DNA of 40,291 nucleotides from Chloroflexota bacterium (GTDB lineage Bacteria; Chloroflexota; Anaerolineae; Aggregatilineales; Phototrophicaceae): positions 1-40,291 of the forward strand of contig QUBZ01000032.1 in assembly GCA_014338005.1 (NCBI GenBank). Direction: 5' to 3'. Shown piece by piece: positions 8,127-15,926 of the stretch (its first letter is position 1; each line of letters starts with the position of its first letter). The position numbers were made by a program, and so were the translations under genes. The notes under the pieces were generated by a model. That model saw only the letters and a program-made list of their open reading frames with translations, was not told where the DNA came from and ran no database searches.

Positions 8127-9191
8127 ATGAATCGAATCTCGGCTGCGGGCAACCTGACGATTGAGATGAACCCGGAGAACTGGCGGCTGATCGCCAACGG
8201 CGGCGGCCAGGAACAAATCTTGGTCGAAGCATCCCCCGGCCAACCCCTGCGTTACCTGCCGGCTTTTGCGCAAAAACGCCGCCTGCCCGAATCCGGCGCG
8301 CTGGCGGGCGCGCAGATTCAGCGCGTGGTGCTGGGCTGGTCGGAGCAGGACGAAGCCTGGCATCTGGGGCTGATGCTGGACGCCGAACTGACCGAGGCGC
8401 GCGGCAGCCGGTGGTGCGAAATCGCCCGCTGGCCGGACCCGGACACAACCGTTTTCAGCGACATCGCCAACCAGGCCGGGCGCTCGCTGGCGACGACCTT
8501 GCAGCGCCCGTTCAACTATCTGCCGCCGCAGCCCAGAGAAACCGCCGCGCCCGCGCCGCCGCCGCCCCTGCCGGAACTACCGCTGCATTTTGACCAGTGG
8601 ACGCTGCAAAAAACCGGCGCGCTGGAGTTCGTGCGTGACGCCGGGTGGGCGCGCGCCCGCCTGCTGCGGATAATCTGGTACAGCCTGCTGGTGATCGTCT
8701 ATATCATCCTGAGCGTGCTGACGCTGCAAGGCAAAATCGCCCTGCCGAAGCCCGAATTTCTGCCTTATCTGGGGCTGGCGGTGGCCGCGCTGCTGGCCGG
8801 CGCGGTTTTGTACACCGCCTACCAGCTGCTGGCCGCCCCCGACCGGATTCGTATAGACTCGACGCGCGCCATCAGTGGGCGGCGCGGCAGCAGCCAACGC
8901 TGGCGGCTGGAAGCTGCCGATTACCAGGCGGTTTACGTCACTCAGGTGATCGGCAAAAAAGGTAAACAACAGATTGCCCAATATGGCGAAATCAACCTGC
9001 TGCTGGTTAACGGCGGTTTTCGCCACCTGATAAGTACCGGCGAAAGCCCCGAACCGCTTCAGGGTAATGGCGGGGGCGACCTGCTGATCGAACTCAAGCC
9101 GGAGGATGTGCATACCGACCTGCAAGCGGCCGGCCTGCATGTGGCGCAGGCGCTCGGTGTGCCGTGCTGGTACGACCGCCGGGGCAAATAA
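8127..9191 (+). CDS. Uncharacterised membrane protein with two central helices
   Basis: I do not recognise this 354-residue protein. The first 170 residues look soluble and end in a proline-rich stretch (PAPPPPLPELP). Two hydrophobic helices follow, at about 178-200 (IIWYSLLVIVYIILSVL) and 213-234 (YLGLAVAALLAGAVLYTAY). The last 120 residues form a second soluble, beta-rich domain. This resembles a helical-hairpin anchor carrying domains on both sides of it in sequence. The ATG at 8127 is preferred to a GTG at 8109, which has no ribosome-binding site. A hairpin follows the stop at 9207-9238. No neighbour suggests a function. Confidence 0.7.
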   Translation: MNRISAAGNLTIEMNPENWRLIANGGGQEQILVEASPGQPLRYLPAFAQKRRLPESGALAGAQIQRVVLGWSEQDEAWHLGLMLDAELTEARGSRWCEIARWPDPDTTVFSDIANQAGRSLATTLQRPFNYLPPQPRETAAPAPPPPLPELPLHFDQWTLQKTGALEFVRDAGWARARLLRIIWYSLLVIVYIILSVLTLQGKIALPKPEFLPYLGLAVAALLAGAVLYTAYQLLAAPDRIRIDSTRAISGRRGSSQRWRLEAADYQAVYVTQVIGKKGKQQIAQYGEINLLLVNGGFRHLISTGESPEPLQGNGGGDLLIELKPEDVHTDLQAAGLHVAQALGVPCWYDRRGK

Positions 9192-9206
9192 GCGCCGTCT
9201 GCCACC

Positions 9207-9238
9207 CGGATGCTCTGGATAAAAACTTTGAGCATCCG
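9207..9238 (+). terminator. Stem-loop after the two-helix membrane protein gene
   Basis: CGGATGCTC (9207-9215) and GAGCATCCG (9230-9238) form a perfect 9-bp stem with a 14-base A/T-rich loop, 15 bases after the stop codon. It is followed by AATTTCC rather than a full T tract. Confidence 0.5.
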
Positions 9239-9382
9239 AATTTCCACTTGAAAAGTTCGTTTGTTCCGAGTATACACCAGGGTAAAACTTTACCGGCTCA
9301 TCATTAATCCTTGATGCAGCCTTAATCATGGTATGGTTATATTACGTTTTACCTTGTGTTTCGTTTTTGTTTAAGGTCTGAT

Positions 9383-10216
9383 ATGAGTGCAGAACGTCCT
9401 CTCATCCTGTTCACCAACGATGACGGCATTGACTCGCCCGGCCTGTGGGCCGTCGCGGCGGCTTTTGCCGACATCGGCGATATTCTGGTGGTCGCGCCGC
9501 GTTTGCAGCAGTCCGGCACGGGGCGCAGTATGCCCATCACCAGCGAAGGCCGCATCTACCCGCGCGAGCTGCCGATGAACGGCCACCCCTACAAAGCCTA
9601 TGCTGTAGACGCCACGCCCGCCCAAGCGGTGCAGCACGGCGTATTGGAACTGGCCGACCGGCTGCCGTCGCTGGTGGTATCCGGCATTAACTACGGCGAA
9701 AACACCGGCAACGGCGTGACCATCTCCGGGACGGTGGGCGCGGCGCTGGAAGCCGCCAGCCTGGGAATCGCGGCGCTGGCTGTGTCCCTGCAAACGCCCA
9801 AAGACCTGCATTTATCGTACTCGAACGATGTGGATTTTAGCGCCGCCGCTCATTTTGCCCGCTTGTTCGGCCAGTGGTTGATCGCCCATCCAACCCTCCC
9901 GGACGATGTGGACGTGCTGAAAGTGGATGTGCCTTTTGACGCCACGCCGGAAACGCCCTGGCGCATCACGCGGCTGTCGCGCCGCCGGGTGTACTGGCCG
10001 ACGCGCCCGGAGCGCATCGCGCTGTCGGACATCGGGCGCATCGGTTACGAGTATGATACCAACCCGGCCAAAGCCGAGCCGGACTCGGACGTTTATGCGA
10101 TTTTAGAGGACAAAGTTGTATCGGTCACGCCGATCAGCTTGGATATGACCTCGCGCACCGACCTGTTTCGGCTGCGGCAGTTGATCTCCGGCGAGAAAAA
10201 ATACGGCGCGAAGTAG
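9383..10216 (+). CDS. surE: 5'/3'-nucleotidase SurE
   Basis: A 277-residue metal-dependent phosphatase that removes phosphate from nucleoside monophosphates, acting in the cytoplasm in stationary-phase or stress nucleotide salvage. Visible signatures are the N-terminal FTNDDGIDSPG with metal ligands D13 and D14, the RLQQSGTGRS loop, and SGINYGENTG followed by SGTVGAALEA. The length is typical of the family (about 250-280). The ATG at 9383 follows AAGG at good spacing, and an in-frame GTG at 9356 has no such site. The gene converges with the next minus-strand gene, with only 4 bases between the stops. Confidence 0.93.
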   Translation: MSAERPLILFTNDDGIDSPGLWAVAAAFADIGDILVVAPRLQQSGTGRSMPITSEGRIYPRELPMNGHPYKAYAVDATPAQAVQHGVLELADRLPSLVVSGINYGENTGNGVTISGTVGAALEAASLGIAALAVSLQTPKDLHLSYSNDVDFSAAAHFARLFGQWLIAHPTLPDDVDVLKVDVPFDATPETPWRITRLSRRRVYWPTRPERIALSDIGRIGYEYDTNPAKAEPDSDVYAILEDKVVSVTPISLDMTSRTDLFRLRQLISGEKKYGAK

Positions 10217-10220
10217 GCGT

Positions 10221-10607
10221 TCAGTCGTCCAGGTTGTCGTCGTCATTCCCCAGGCTGCACGCATTCTCCAGCGCCACCTCCCAGGTGTCGCTCAGTTCGA
10301 CCTGGCGGCTTTCCAGCTCTAACTGCTCGTAAATCCACAGCCAGGCTTCCTGATGTTCGTAGCGAGGGTTGATTCGCACCATCACGCGCCCGCCCTGGGG
10401 GCGCGCCGCAAACGGCGGCGGCATGTAGGAGACATTCAGCACGCAGTTCAGGTTGGCGACGAACTGTAAAACCGGCAGGTCTGCCGTCAGCCAGAAGCTC
10501 CAGATGCCGTGTTCGTGGAAGGGATCGGTCATGTCGAACGGCCTGGGACGGGGCGGAAAAGCCCCCGAAACGGATGAGGAAGGCTGTGTCAAATAAGGAA
10601 GTGTCAT
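10221..10607 (-). CDS. Uncharacterised small protein
   Basis: A 128-residue soluble protein that I do not recognise. It begins MTLPYLTQ and has a proline-rich N-terminus. A central segment reads like a small beta-sheet domain (HGIWSFWLTADLPVL, LNCVLNVSYMPPPF, GRVMVRINPRYEHQEAW), followed by a helix and an acidic tail ending NDDDNLDD. The ATG at 10607 with an upstream GAGG is preferred over an in-frame start at 10685, whose extra residues look non-coding. It converges with surE. It may share a transcript with the gene at 10841-11593, although 233 bases with hairpins separate them. Confidence 0.6.
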   Translation of the reverse strand: MTLPYLTQPSSSVSGAFPPRPRPFDMTDPFHEHGIWSFWLTADLPVLQFVANLNCVLNVSYMPPPFAARPQGGRVMVRINPRYEHQEAWLWIYEQLELESRQVELSDTWEVALENACSLGNDDDNLDD

Positions 10608-10706
10608 TTTTCTAACCTCGCCCCCACACATAAAACGCGCTTTTTCTGAGCCTACACAATTCTGCCCCGCGCGCCAACCCCGCAATGCTGGGGGGATTCC
10701 GGCGCG

Positions 10707-10747
10707 CTGCCCTGGGCGGGCAGTTCCGGCATCCTTATTTAAAGGAT
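10707..10747 (-). terminator. Two hairpins in the 233-base gap between minus-strand genes
   Basis: CTGCCC (10707-10712) pairs with GGGCAG (10718-10723), and ATCCTT (10731-10736) pairs with AAGGAT (10742-10747). They lie after the stop of the gene at 10841-11593 and may end its transcript. Nothing else was seen in the gap 10608-10840. Confidence 0.3.
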
Positions 10748-10840
10748 TTGGCAGACCGCTTCACAGCAGATGGGCGGGAAGCGTTTTGGTGAGACGACAA
10801 AACGCAGCTTGCCGTATTACGGAATAGGATACGCCGCCGG

Positions 10841-11593
10841 TTATGAGAATTTTTCCGCCAGGGCGCGCTGCGGGAACACAAACCGGTCGAGCGAGCGCGT
10901 GCCGCGTTCCAGTGCGCCCCGGTTGGCGCGTTCAAAATCGGCGTGCAGGTCGCGCACTAGGTTGATCTGCGCCGTCGAAGGCTCCAGCATGAACATCACC
11001 AGCGTCACGGCGCGGTCGCCCAGCGCCAGCACCAGCCAGTTGCCGCTGCCCATGTCTTTGCGCGCCAGGCCGGTTTTGGGCCGGTTTTTCATGCCCCACA
11101 GCGACTTTAACACCTGCCCGATTTTCGCCATGTCCGGCTGCTGCCGCCCGCCCATCATCAGCGGCGTGGGGATGTCGTGCTGAAAAACCAGGTAAAATAG
11201 CAGGCGCGCCTCAAAATGTTCGCGCAAAAACGAGGTGTGTCCAGGCGCGGCGGCCTGCTTCCAGGCTTCGTTCTGGGGGTTGCGCTCGATCAGCCGCTCG
11301 ACAATCGCGCGCTGTTCGCTGTAGCGGCCATAAATGGCGTTAAACTGCGCCCGGTTGATTTTGCCCTGGGCGAATTCGTTGGCGACTTTTTCCATTTTCT
11401 GGCGCAGGCTTTCCAGAACCATCTGCGGGTTCTCCGGCGGCGGTTCGAGGGCGGCTTCCGGCGGCGGTTCGGGCGCGGGCGCGGGGGCGGCTTCCGGCGG
11501 CGGTTCGGGCGCAGGGGGACGAATGGGCGAGCGGAGGGTGTTCACCTCCACGTTTGAGTCGTCTGGCGGATTGGTGCGTTTGGAATCGCTCAC
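10841..11593 (-). CDS. Uncharacterised protein with proline-rich repeat linker
   Basis: A protein of about 250 residues without recognisable family. After a short polar N-terminus there is a linker of PEPPPEAA-type repeats, encoded by an exact DNA repeat. A short helical segment follows (MEKVANEFAQGKINRAQFNAIY). The C-terminal domain has alternating hydrophobic strands (GNWLVLALGDRAVTLVMFML) and a helix (LVRDLHADFERAN), which gives it a faint profilin/roadblock flavour, a guess only. The GTG at 11593 is preferred. The longer TTG start at 11641 adds residues unlike the rest. It is divergent from the gene at 11692. Confidence 0.6.
   Translation of the reverse strand: MSDSKRTNPPDDSNVEVNTLRSPIRPPAPEPPPEAAPAPAPEPPPEAALEPPPENPQMVLESLRQKMEKVANEFAQGKINRAQFNAIYGRYSEQRAIVERLIERNPQNEAWKQAAAPGHTSFLREHFEARLLFYLVFQHDIPTPLMMGGRQQPDMAKIGQVLKSLWGMKNRPKTGLARKDMGSGNWLVLALGDRAVTLVMFMLEPSTAQINLVRDLHADFERANRGALERGTRSLDRFVFPQRALAEKFS
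11451..11512 (-). repeat. 26-base direct repeat within the proline-rich linker
   Basis: Bases 11451-11476 and 11487-11512 are identical, a 26-base unit with a period of 36 bases. A third partial copy lies just before 11451. The repeats encode the PEPPPEAA units. Confidence 0.7.
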
Positions 11594-11691
11594 GGTAAAC
11601 TCTTGTTTATACAGAGCATTTGATTTTATCCTATCACACAATTGAACCCGGAGAAAATTAGGTTTCGCCAGGTCTGAAGGATGTTTAACTC

Positions 11692-12600
11692 ATGATTCAC
11701 TGCGGCCTTTATTTTACCGATGTTCATATCCGGCAGGCGCGCCAGCGCCGCGCCCGCGAACCGCAAAAAAGCGCCTGGGATTTTTTGCTGGAACAGGAAC
11801 AAACCGGCGCGCCGGCAGCCATCCAGTGGGGCGGGCTGCGCTATCGTTTTGACGGCGACGAGGCAGCGGGGGAACAGGCGGCGCTGGCGCTGATGGAAGC
11901 CGAACCGCCGGCGGAAACCACTCCGCTGGAAGCCATGCGGTCGGCGCTCGTCCAGGCGCAAAACTTCGAGATGCTCCGCGACCATCCGGCCAGCACGCCG
12001 GCGCGGCAGTCGCGCTGGATGGAATCTTTCGCGGAGCAGGTGGCGGTGTTTGACCGGGCGGCAGGCAGCCTGAGTCCGCTCGAAAGCCTGTGGTCAGGCA
12101 CGCTGCATCTGGCCGCCGGCATCGTGCTGGAACGCGAGGACTGGTTTAACCAGGGCGTGGAGAGCTGCCGCCGGACGATAGACGAGGCCATTCGCCCGGA
12201 GGGCTATCTGCCGCAGGTCGTCGAAGGCCGGGACGGCGGCAGCCTGTACCGGCAGATTCTTTCGACGCAGGCGCTGGCGCTGTCGGCGGAAATGGCCGCG
12301 CACGCCGGTTTTGACCTGTGGGCTTATGCGGCGCGCGGCGTATCGGTCAAAACGGCCTGCGCCTACCTGCTGTATTATTATTATTACCCTGAAAAATGGC
12401 GCTGGGACGACGGCATGGAGGCGGAAGCGCCGCGTTGGTTCCGGCAGCACGCCGGTTTCTGGGAGATGCTCAACCACCGCGCGCCGCTGAAAAACGCCAA
12501 CCTGATGCTGGACGAACTGAGGCCGATTTATGACCCGGTAGGGGGCGGCCTGACCACGCTTTCGCACGGGCCGGCGGCGCGGCGCGGGCTGTTCGGTTAA
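11692..12600 (+). CDS. Alginate-lyase-like (alpha/alpha toroid) protein, probably not catalytic
   Basis: A 302-residue protein without signal peptide. Residues about 115-240 resemble the alginate lyase (PL5) toroid. There is a helix with LHLAAGIVLERE, then RPEGYLPQVV, then SLYRQILSTQALALSAEMAAHAGFD and a hydrophobic tyrosine-rich helix. In active PL5 lyases the segment after the glycine/leucine turn carries a catalytic His (LHYH). Here the matching place reads SLYRQ, so the His appears lost. The N-terminal 110 residues are charged and unassigned. The lack of a secretion signal also argues against a polysaccharide lyase. Family placement is from memory of the pattern and is tentative. Its stop codon overlaps that of the opposite-strand kinase. 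Confidence 0.55.
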   Translation: MIHCGLYFTDVHIRQARQRRAREPQKSAWDFLLEQEQTGAPAAIQWGGLRYRFDGDEAAGEQAALALMEAEPPAETTPLEAMRSALVQAQNFEMLRDHPASTPARQSRWMESFAEQVAVFDRAAGSLSPLESLWSGTLHLAAGIVLEREDWFNQGVESCRRTIDEAIRPEGYLPQVVEGRDGGSLYRQILSTQALALSAEMAAHAGFDLWAYAARGVSVKTACAYLLYYYYYPEKWRWDDGMEAEAPRWFRQHAGFWEMLNHRAPLKNANLMLDELRPIYDPVGGGLTTLSHGPAARRGLFG

Positions 12601-13730
12601 TTCCACTCCAGCGGATAAGACGCGAAAAAGGTCGTGCCGTCTGTTTTGGAGGTTTTAAACCAGACCCGGCCTCTCAAATATCGCTCGCTTAAAAACTTCA
12701 TGCTGTACGTACCCAACCCCCGGCCCGCGCCTTTGGTGGAGTACGAACGCTGGAAAATCTGAAGCTGGATCGGGCGCGGTATGAAGGTCGGGTTATGCAC
12801 CGAAAACGTCACCTGCCCGGCATCGGCGGAACATGAGAGCGTGACTGTGCCGCCCGGCGGGGTGGCTTCCAGGGCGTTTTTTAGCATGTTGCCCAACACG
12901 CGCTGGAACAGCACCAGGTCGGTGGTGAACCAGACATCACGCGCGTCCGGCGCGATTTCGATAGACCGCCCCTGGCTGACGTTATGGTTGATATAGTAAA
13001 TGTGGATTTCTTGCAGCGCTTTAAGCGAACGGATGGGGAAGGGGTGAAGGTCGAGTTCGTTGTTTTCCGCCGCCGCCAGCGCCTTCTGGGCGTTGATTTC
13101 TTCGATCAGCCGGTGGGTCAGTTCGCGGAACTGAGCCTTGATTTCCGCCAGGTCTTCCGGCGCGGCGTCTTGCAGCAGGTCAGCAAAACCCCTCAGTACG
13201 CCGGCGGTATTCAGGATGTCGTGGAAAAAGATGCGTTCCAGGGCGCGCCGCCGTTTTTCGTCGCTGATGTCCTTAATGGTGAAGACCAAATAATCTTCGC
13301 CATCCAGCCGAAAAGGCGTGGCCCACACGCGCAAATCCAGCGCGTCGCCGTTTTCCTGCGTGATGCGGCATTCTTCCACCGTCTGCTGCCCGCGCAGGCC
13401 CGACATAATGGCTTTGGTCGCGCCGCAGGTTTTGCAGAACTCGGCGGTGCCGCACCCGTCCGGCGCATGGCTGGCGTGCGCGCAGTGCAGGGCTTCGCCA
13501 GGGCGCAGGCCGTTGATAAAATCGCTGTCTTTCAGACCCATGAATTGGGTGATGGTCTGGTTGGCGAAAACGATCTGGCGCTGCCGGTTGACGATCAAAA
13601 AAATGTCCGGCACGGCATCCAGCAGTGTGGACAGGAAGGGATGCTGGCGGAATACTGCGGACTGTTCCTGAATGATTTCTTCCGGCGCGCGCTCCGTCGG
13701 GGCGATGTGCGCTGGCAAACGAGCGTTCAT
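12597..13730 (-). CDS. PAS-domain sensor histidine kinase with four-cysteine cluster
   Basis: A 377-residue cytoplasmic kinase with no membrane helix. A PAS domain covers about residues 33-155 (LLDAVPDIFLIVNRQRQIVFANQ to YLVFTIKDISDEK). Inside it C83, C93, C99 and C102 form a C-x9-C-x5-C-x2-C cluster that could bind metal, an iron-sulfur cluster or form disulfides. The dimerisation/phosphoacceptor helix carries FFHDILNTAG with H170. ATP-binding boxes follow: LGNMLKNALEA (N box) and STKGAGRGLGTYSMKFL (G box). No response regulator is adjacent. The ATG at 13730 has AGGGGG before it. A second ATG at 13766 lies too close to a GATAAT-like -10. A redox or metal signal is inference from the cysteines. 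Confidence 0.85.
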   Translation of the reverse strand: MNARLPAHIAPTERAPEEIIQEQSAVFRQHPFLSTLLDAVPDIFLIVNRQRQIVFANQTITQFMGLKDSDFINGLRPGEALHCAHASHAPDGCGTAEFCKTCGATKAIMSGLRGQQTVEECRITQENGDALDLRVWATPFRLDGEDYLVFTIKDISDEKRRRALERIFFHDILNTAGVLRGFADLLQDAAPEDLAEIKAQFRELTHRLIEEINAQKALAAAENNELDLHPFPIRSLKALQEIHIYYINHNVSQGRSIEIAPDARDVWFTTDLVLFQRVLGNMLKNALEATPPGGTVTLSCSADAGQVTFSVHNPTFIPRPIQLQIFQRSYSTKGAGRGLGTYSMKFLSERYLRGRVWFKTSKTDGTTFFASYPLEWN

Positions 13731-13839
13731 GGTTTTTGCCCCCTGGTTTTGAACATTAAAACGCATTTATCTTTTATTATCAAGGTATTCCGATTCGCGC
13801 AACCTTGAGATTCGCGTCTGTGTTTACAAGGAGCGTAAG

Positions 13840-14277
13840 GTGAAAGCAGGCAAAATTCGACCGCTGGCGATCTGTGTGTTCCGGCGCGGCGACCGCATCC
13901 TGGCCGCCAGAGGGTACGATTCGGTCAAAAAACAGACCTTCTACCGTCCCCTGGGCGGGCGTATCGAGTTTGGCGAAACCGGCGCGCAGACCGTAACGCG
14001 AGAGATACAGGAGGAAATCGGCGCGGCGGTCAAAGACCTGCGCTACCTGGTGACGCTGGAGAACATCTTCGTTTACAACGGCCAGCCGGGACATGAAATC
14101 GTGCTGGTGTACGACGGCGCTTTCGTGGACGAGTCGCTGTACGAACGCGCCTGCATCGAAGGTTACGAAGATGCCGGCCAGCCGCCGTTCGAAGCTTACT
14201 GGAAAAGCCTGGACGAATTTCGCGGCGCAGGCGCGCCGCCGCTGTACCCGGACGGCCTGCTGGAAGCCCTATCGTAA
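13840..14277 (+). CDS. Nudix hydrolase
   Basis: A 145-residue enzyme with an exact Nudix box (Gx5Ex7REUxEExGU): G40, E46, R54-E55, E58-E59, G61. The glutamates bind Mg2+ for hydrolysis of a nucleoside diphosphate linked to another group. The substrate cannot be read from sequence. The C-terminal half (EIVLVYDGAFVDE, PFEAYWKSLDEF) is like that of small Nudix proteins acting on nucleotides or sugar nucleotides. The GTG start follows AAGGAG with 6-base spacing. The last 9 bases overlap the end of the convergent glycosyltransferase gene. Confidence 0.9.
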   Translation: MKAGKIRPLAICVFRRGDRILAARGYDSVKKQTFYRPLGGRIEFGETGAQTVTREIQEEIGAAVKDLRYLVTLENIFVYNGQPGHEIVLVYDGAFVDESLYERACIEGYEDAGQPPFEAYWKSLDEFRGAGAPPLYPDGLLEALS

Positions 14278-15453
14278 GCCGCGTCCGGGGCGTTTTTTCG
14301 CCAGCAGCCCCCGGTAGAGGCCGTCCATATCCTGAACCAGACGATCAATGCTGTAACGGTCGAGCATCACCCGCTGCGCTTCACCGGTATCCGGCGGATG
14401 GCGGAGCGCCTCCAGGATGCCGTTCGCCAGGGCAGCGGCGCTGCCGGGTTCGACCAGCGTCCCCAATCGTCCGCCGTCGAGCAGGTCGGGCAGGCCGCCG
14501 ACGGCGGTCGCCACCACCGGGCAGCCGGCGGCCAGGGCTTCGATGACCGGAACGGGCGTGCCTTCGTTCCGGCTGCTGATGACCAGCGCGTCCAGATCGC
14601 TGTAAATGGCCGCCAGTTCGCGCTGCCAACCGGTCAGTATCACCGTTTCGCGCAGGCCGAGTTCGGCGGCGCGCGCTTCGATCTGGGGGCGCAGCTCGCC
14701 GCCGCCGACGATGACAAACCGCGCCGCCGGGAACGCTTCGCGGACGCGCGCCGCCGCTTCCAGGAACAAGGCCTGATTTTTGATGGCCGTGATCCGCCCC
14801 ACCGTGCCGATCAGCGGGGCATCCGGGGGGATGTTCCAGGCCGCGCGGAAGTCCCCCATCCGGCGCGGGGTCAGCGCGAACTGCTCCAGGTCAAGCCCCA
14901 GCGGTAAAACGGTGATCTGTTTTTTGCGCGCGATGCGGTACTGCTCGGCCAGCTCGCGCCGCAGCCCATCGGTCAGCGTGATGAGCGTGTCCGACCAGCC
15001 GGCGGCCAGCCGCTCCAGGCGGATGAACCCCTGGGACAGCAGGGGGTTAAAAAAGCCGCGAAAAATGTGGCCGTGAAAGGTGTGGATGATGACCGGCACG
15101 CCGGACTGCCGGGCCGCCAGCCGCCCGATGAAACCGGCCTTCGAGGTATGGGTGTGAACGATGTCCGGCTGGAAGTCCTGGATGAGCTGCCGCAGCTTAC
15201 GCAGGGTGGTCAGGTCGTGGCGAGGATGCAGCGAGCGCCCCAGTTCCGGTATCCACACCGGCTCGACGCCAAGCTGTTCGGCGTAATAGCGCATGTCGCC
15301 TTCGCCGGGGTCGGGCGTGCCGCACACCAGCAGGCTTTGATAGTCCGGCGGGCCAAAACGCGCTGCCAGCAGCGTTACGTAGCGGGACGGGCCGCTGACG
15401 TTCAGCCGCGTGATGATATTCATCACCCGGATGGGGCGGCGCGCCTCGCTCAT
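14269..15453 (-). CDS. Glycosyltransferase family 4 (GT-B fold), last gene of glycan operon
   Basis: A 394-residue transferase. The N-terminal Rossmann half begins VMNIITRLNVSGPSRYV and has the DIVHTHTSKAGFIGRLAA segment usual in GT4 enzymes of polysaccharide synthesis. The donor-binding half has LIGTVGRITAIKNQALFLEA and the E-x7-E motif in NEGTPVPVIEALAAGCPVVA. It transfers a sugar from an NDP-sugar to a lipid-linked or polymer acceptor, retaining the anomeric configuration. The sugar is unknown. The start codon overlaps the stop of the membrane-protein gene by 4 bases (15450-15453), indicating translational coupling. Its end overlaps the Nudix gene on the other strand. Confidence 0.92.
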   Translation of the reverse strand: MSEARRPIRVMNIITRLNVSGPSRYVTLLAARFGPPDYQSLLVCGTPDPGEGDMRYYAEQLGVEPVWIPELGRSLHPRHDLTTLRKLRQLIQDFQPDIVHTHTSKAGFIGRLAARQSGVPVIIHTFHGHIFRGFFNPLLSQGFIRLERLAAGWSDTLITLTDGLRRELAEQYRIARKKQITVLPLGLDLEQFALTPRRMGDFRAAWNIPPDAPLIGTVGRITAIKNQALFLEAAARVREAFPAARFVIVGGGELRPQIEARAAELGLRETVILTGWQRELAAIYSDLDALVISSRNEGTPVPVIEALAAGCPVVATAVGGLPDLLDGGRLGTLVEPGSAAALANGILEALRHPPDTGEAQRVMLDRYSIDRLVQDMDGLYRGLLAKKRPGRGLR

Positions 15454-15926
15454 GGTTCGACCTGGAGGCCGTAAGCCTGCATCGCCTCGACGTAAGTCGT
15501 CCAGGCGGTTTCGGTCAGGGCGGCGACGGCGGCCAGATCATCCTCGGTCGGGGCGGGTTTGGCCCTGATCGTTTCGATGGCGCGTTCGATGTTCATAACG
15601 GCCACCGTCACCTGTCCCAGACGGCGCACCAGCGCCGCGCCGCCGAAGCGTTTTTCGCTGCGCTGCCAAACCTGGTAGGCCAGCCAGAACGTGACCAGCA
15701 GCCCGACTACGTAAAGCGTGCCGCTGAGGGGCGAGCCGGGCAGCAGGCGCTCGATAAGCTGGCGCAGGAAGATATTAAGCGCGCTCAGTACGGCCAGCGC
15801 CAGCACCGGCAGGGCGAAGGTTTTCGCCAGCACGGCCAGCAGCGGCAGGGTCAGCCGCCGCGCGTTACGTTTGATGGCTTCGATCAACTGTCGTTCGTTT
15901 TGCAGGGTTTCATCCAGGTCGCGCAT
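15450..15926 (-). CDS. Small two-helix membrane protein in glycan operon
   Basis: A 158-residue protein. A charged N-terminal helix (MRDLDETLQNERQLIEAIKRNARR) precedes two membrane helices (about 29-56 and 69-88). A cytoplasmic helical tail ends VEAMQAYGLQVEP. The family is not recognised. It sits between two GT4 genes, overlapping the upstream one by 17 bases and the downstream one by 4, so it probably helps recruit the glycosyltransferases to the membrane, though that is inference. The ATG at 15926 has GAGGAG upstream. The longer open frame to 16058 overlaps the glycosyltransferase and reads as low-complexity non-coding sequence. Confidence 0.75.
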   Translation of the reverse strand: MRDLDETLQNERQLIEAIKRNARRLTLPLLAVLAKTFALPVLALAVLSALNIFLRQLIERLLPGSPLSGTLYVVGLLVTFWLAYQVWQRSEKRFGGAALVRRLGQVTVAVMNIERAIETIRAKPAPTEDDLAAVAALTETAWTTYVEAMQAYGLQVEP

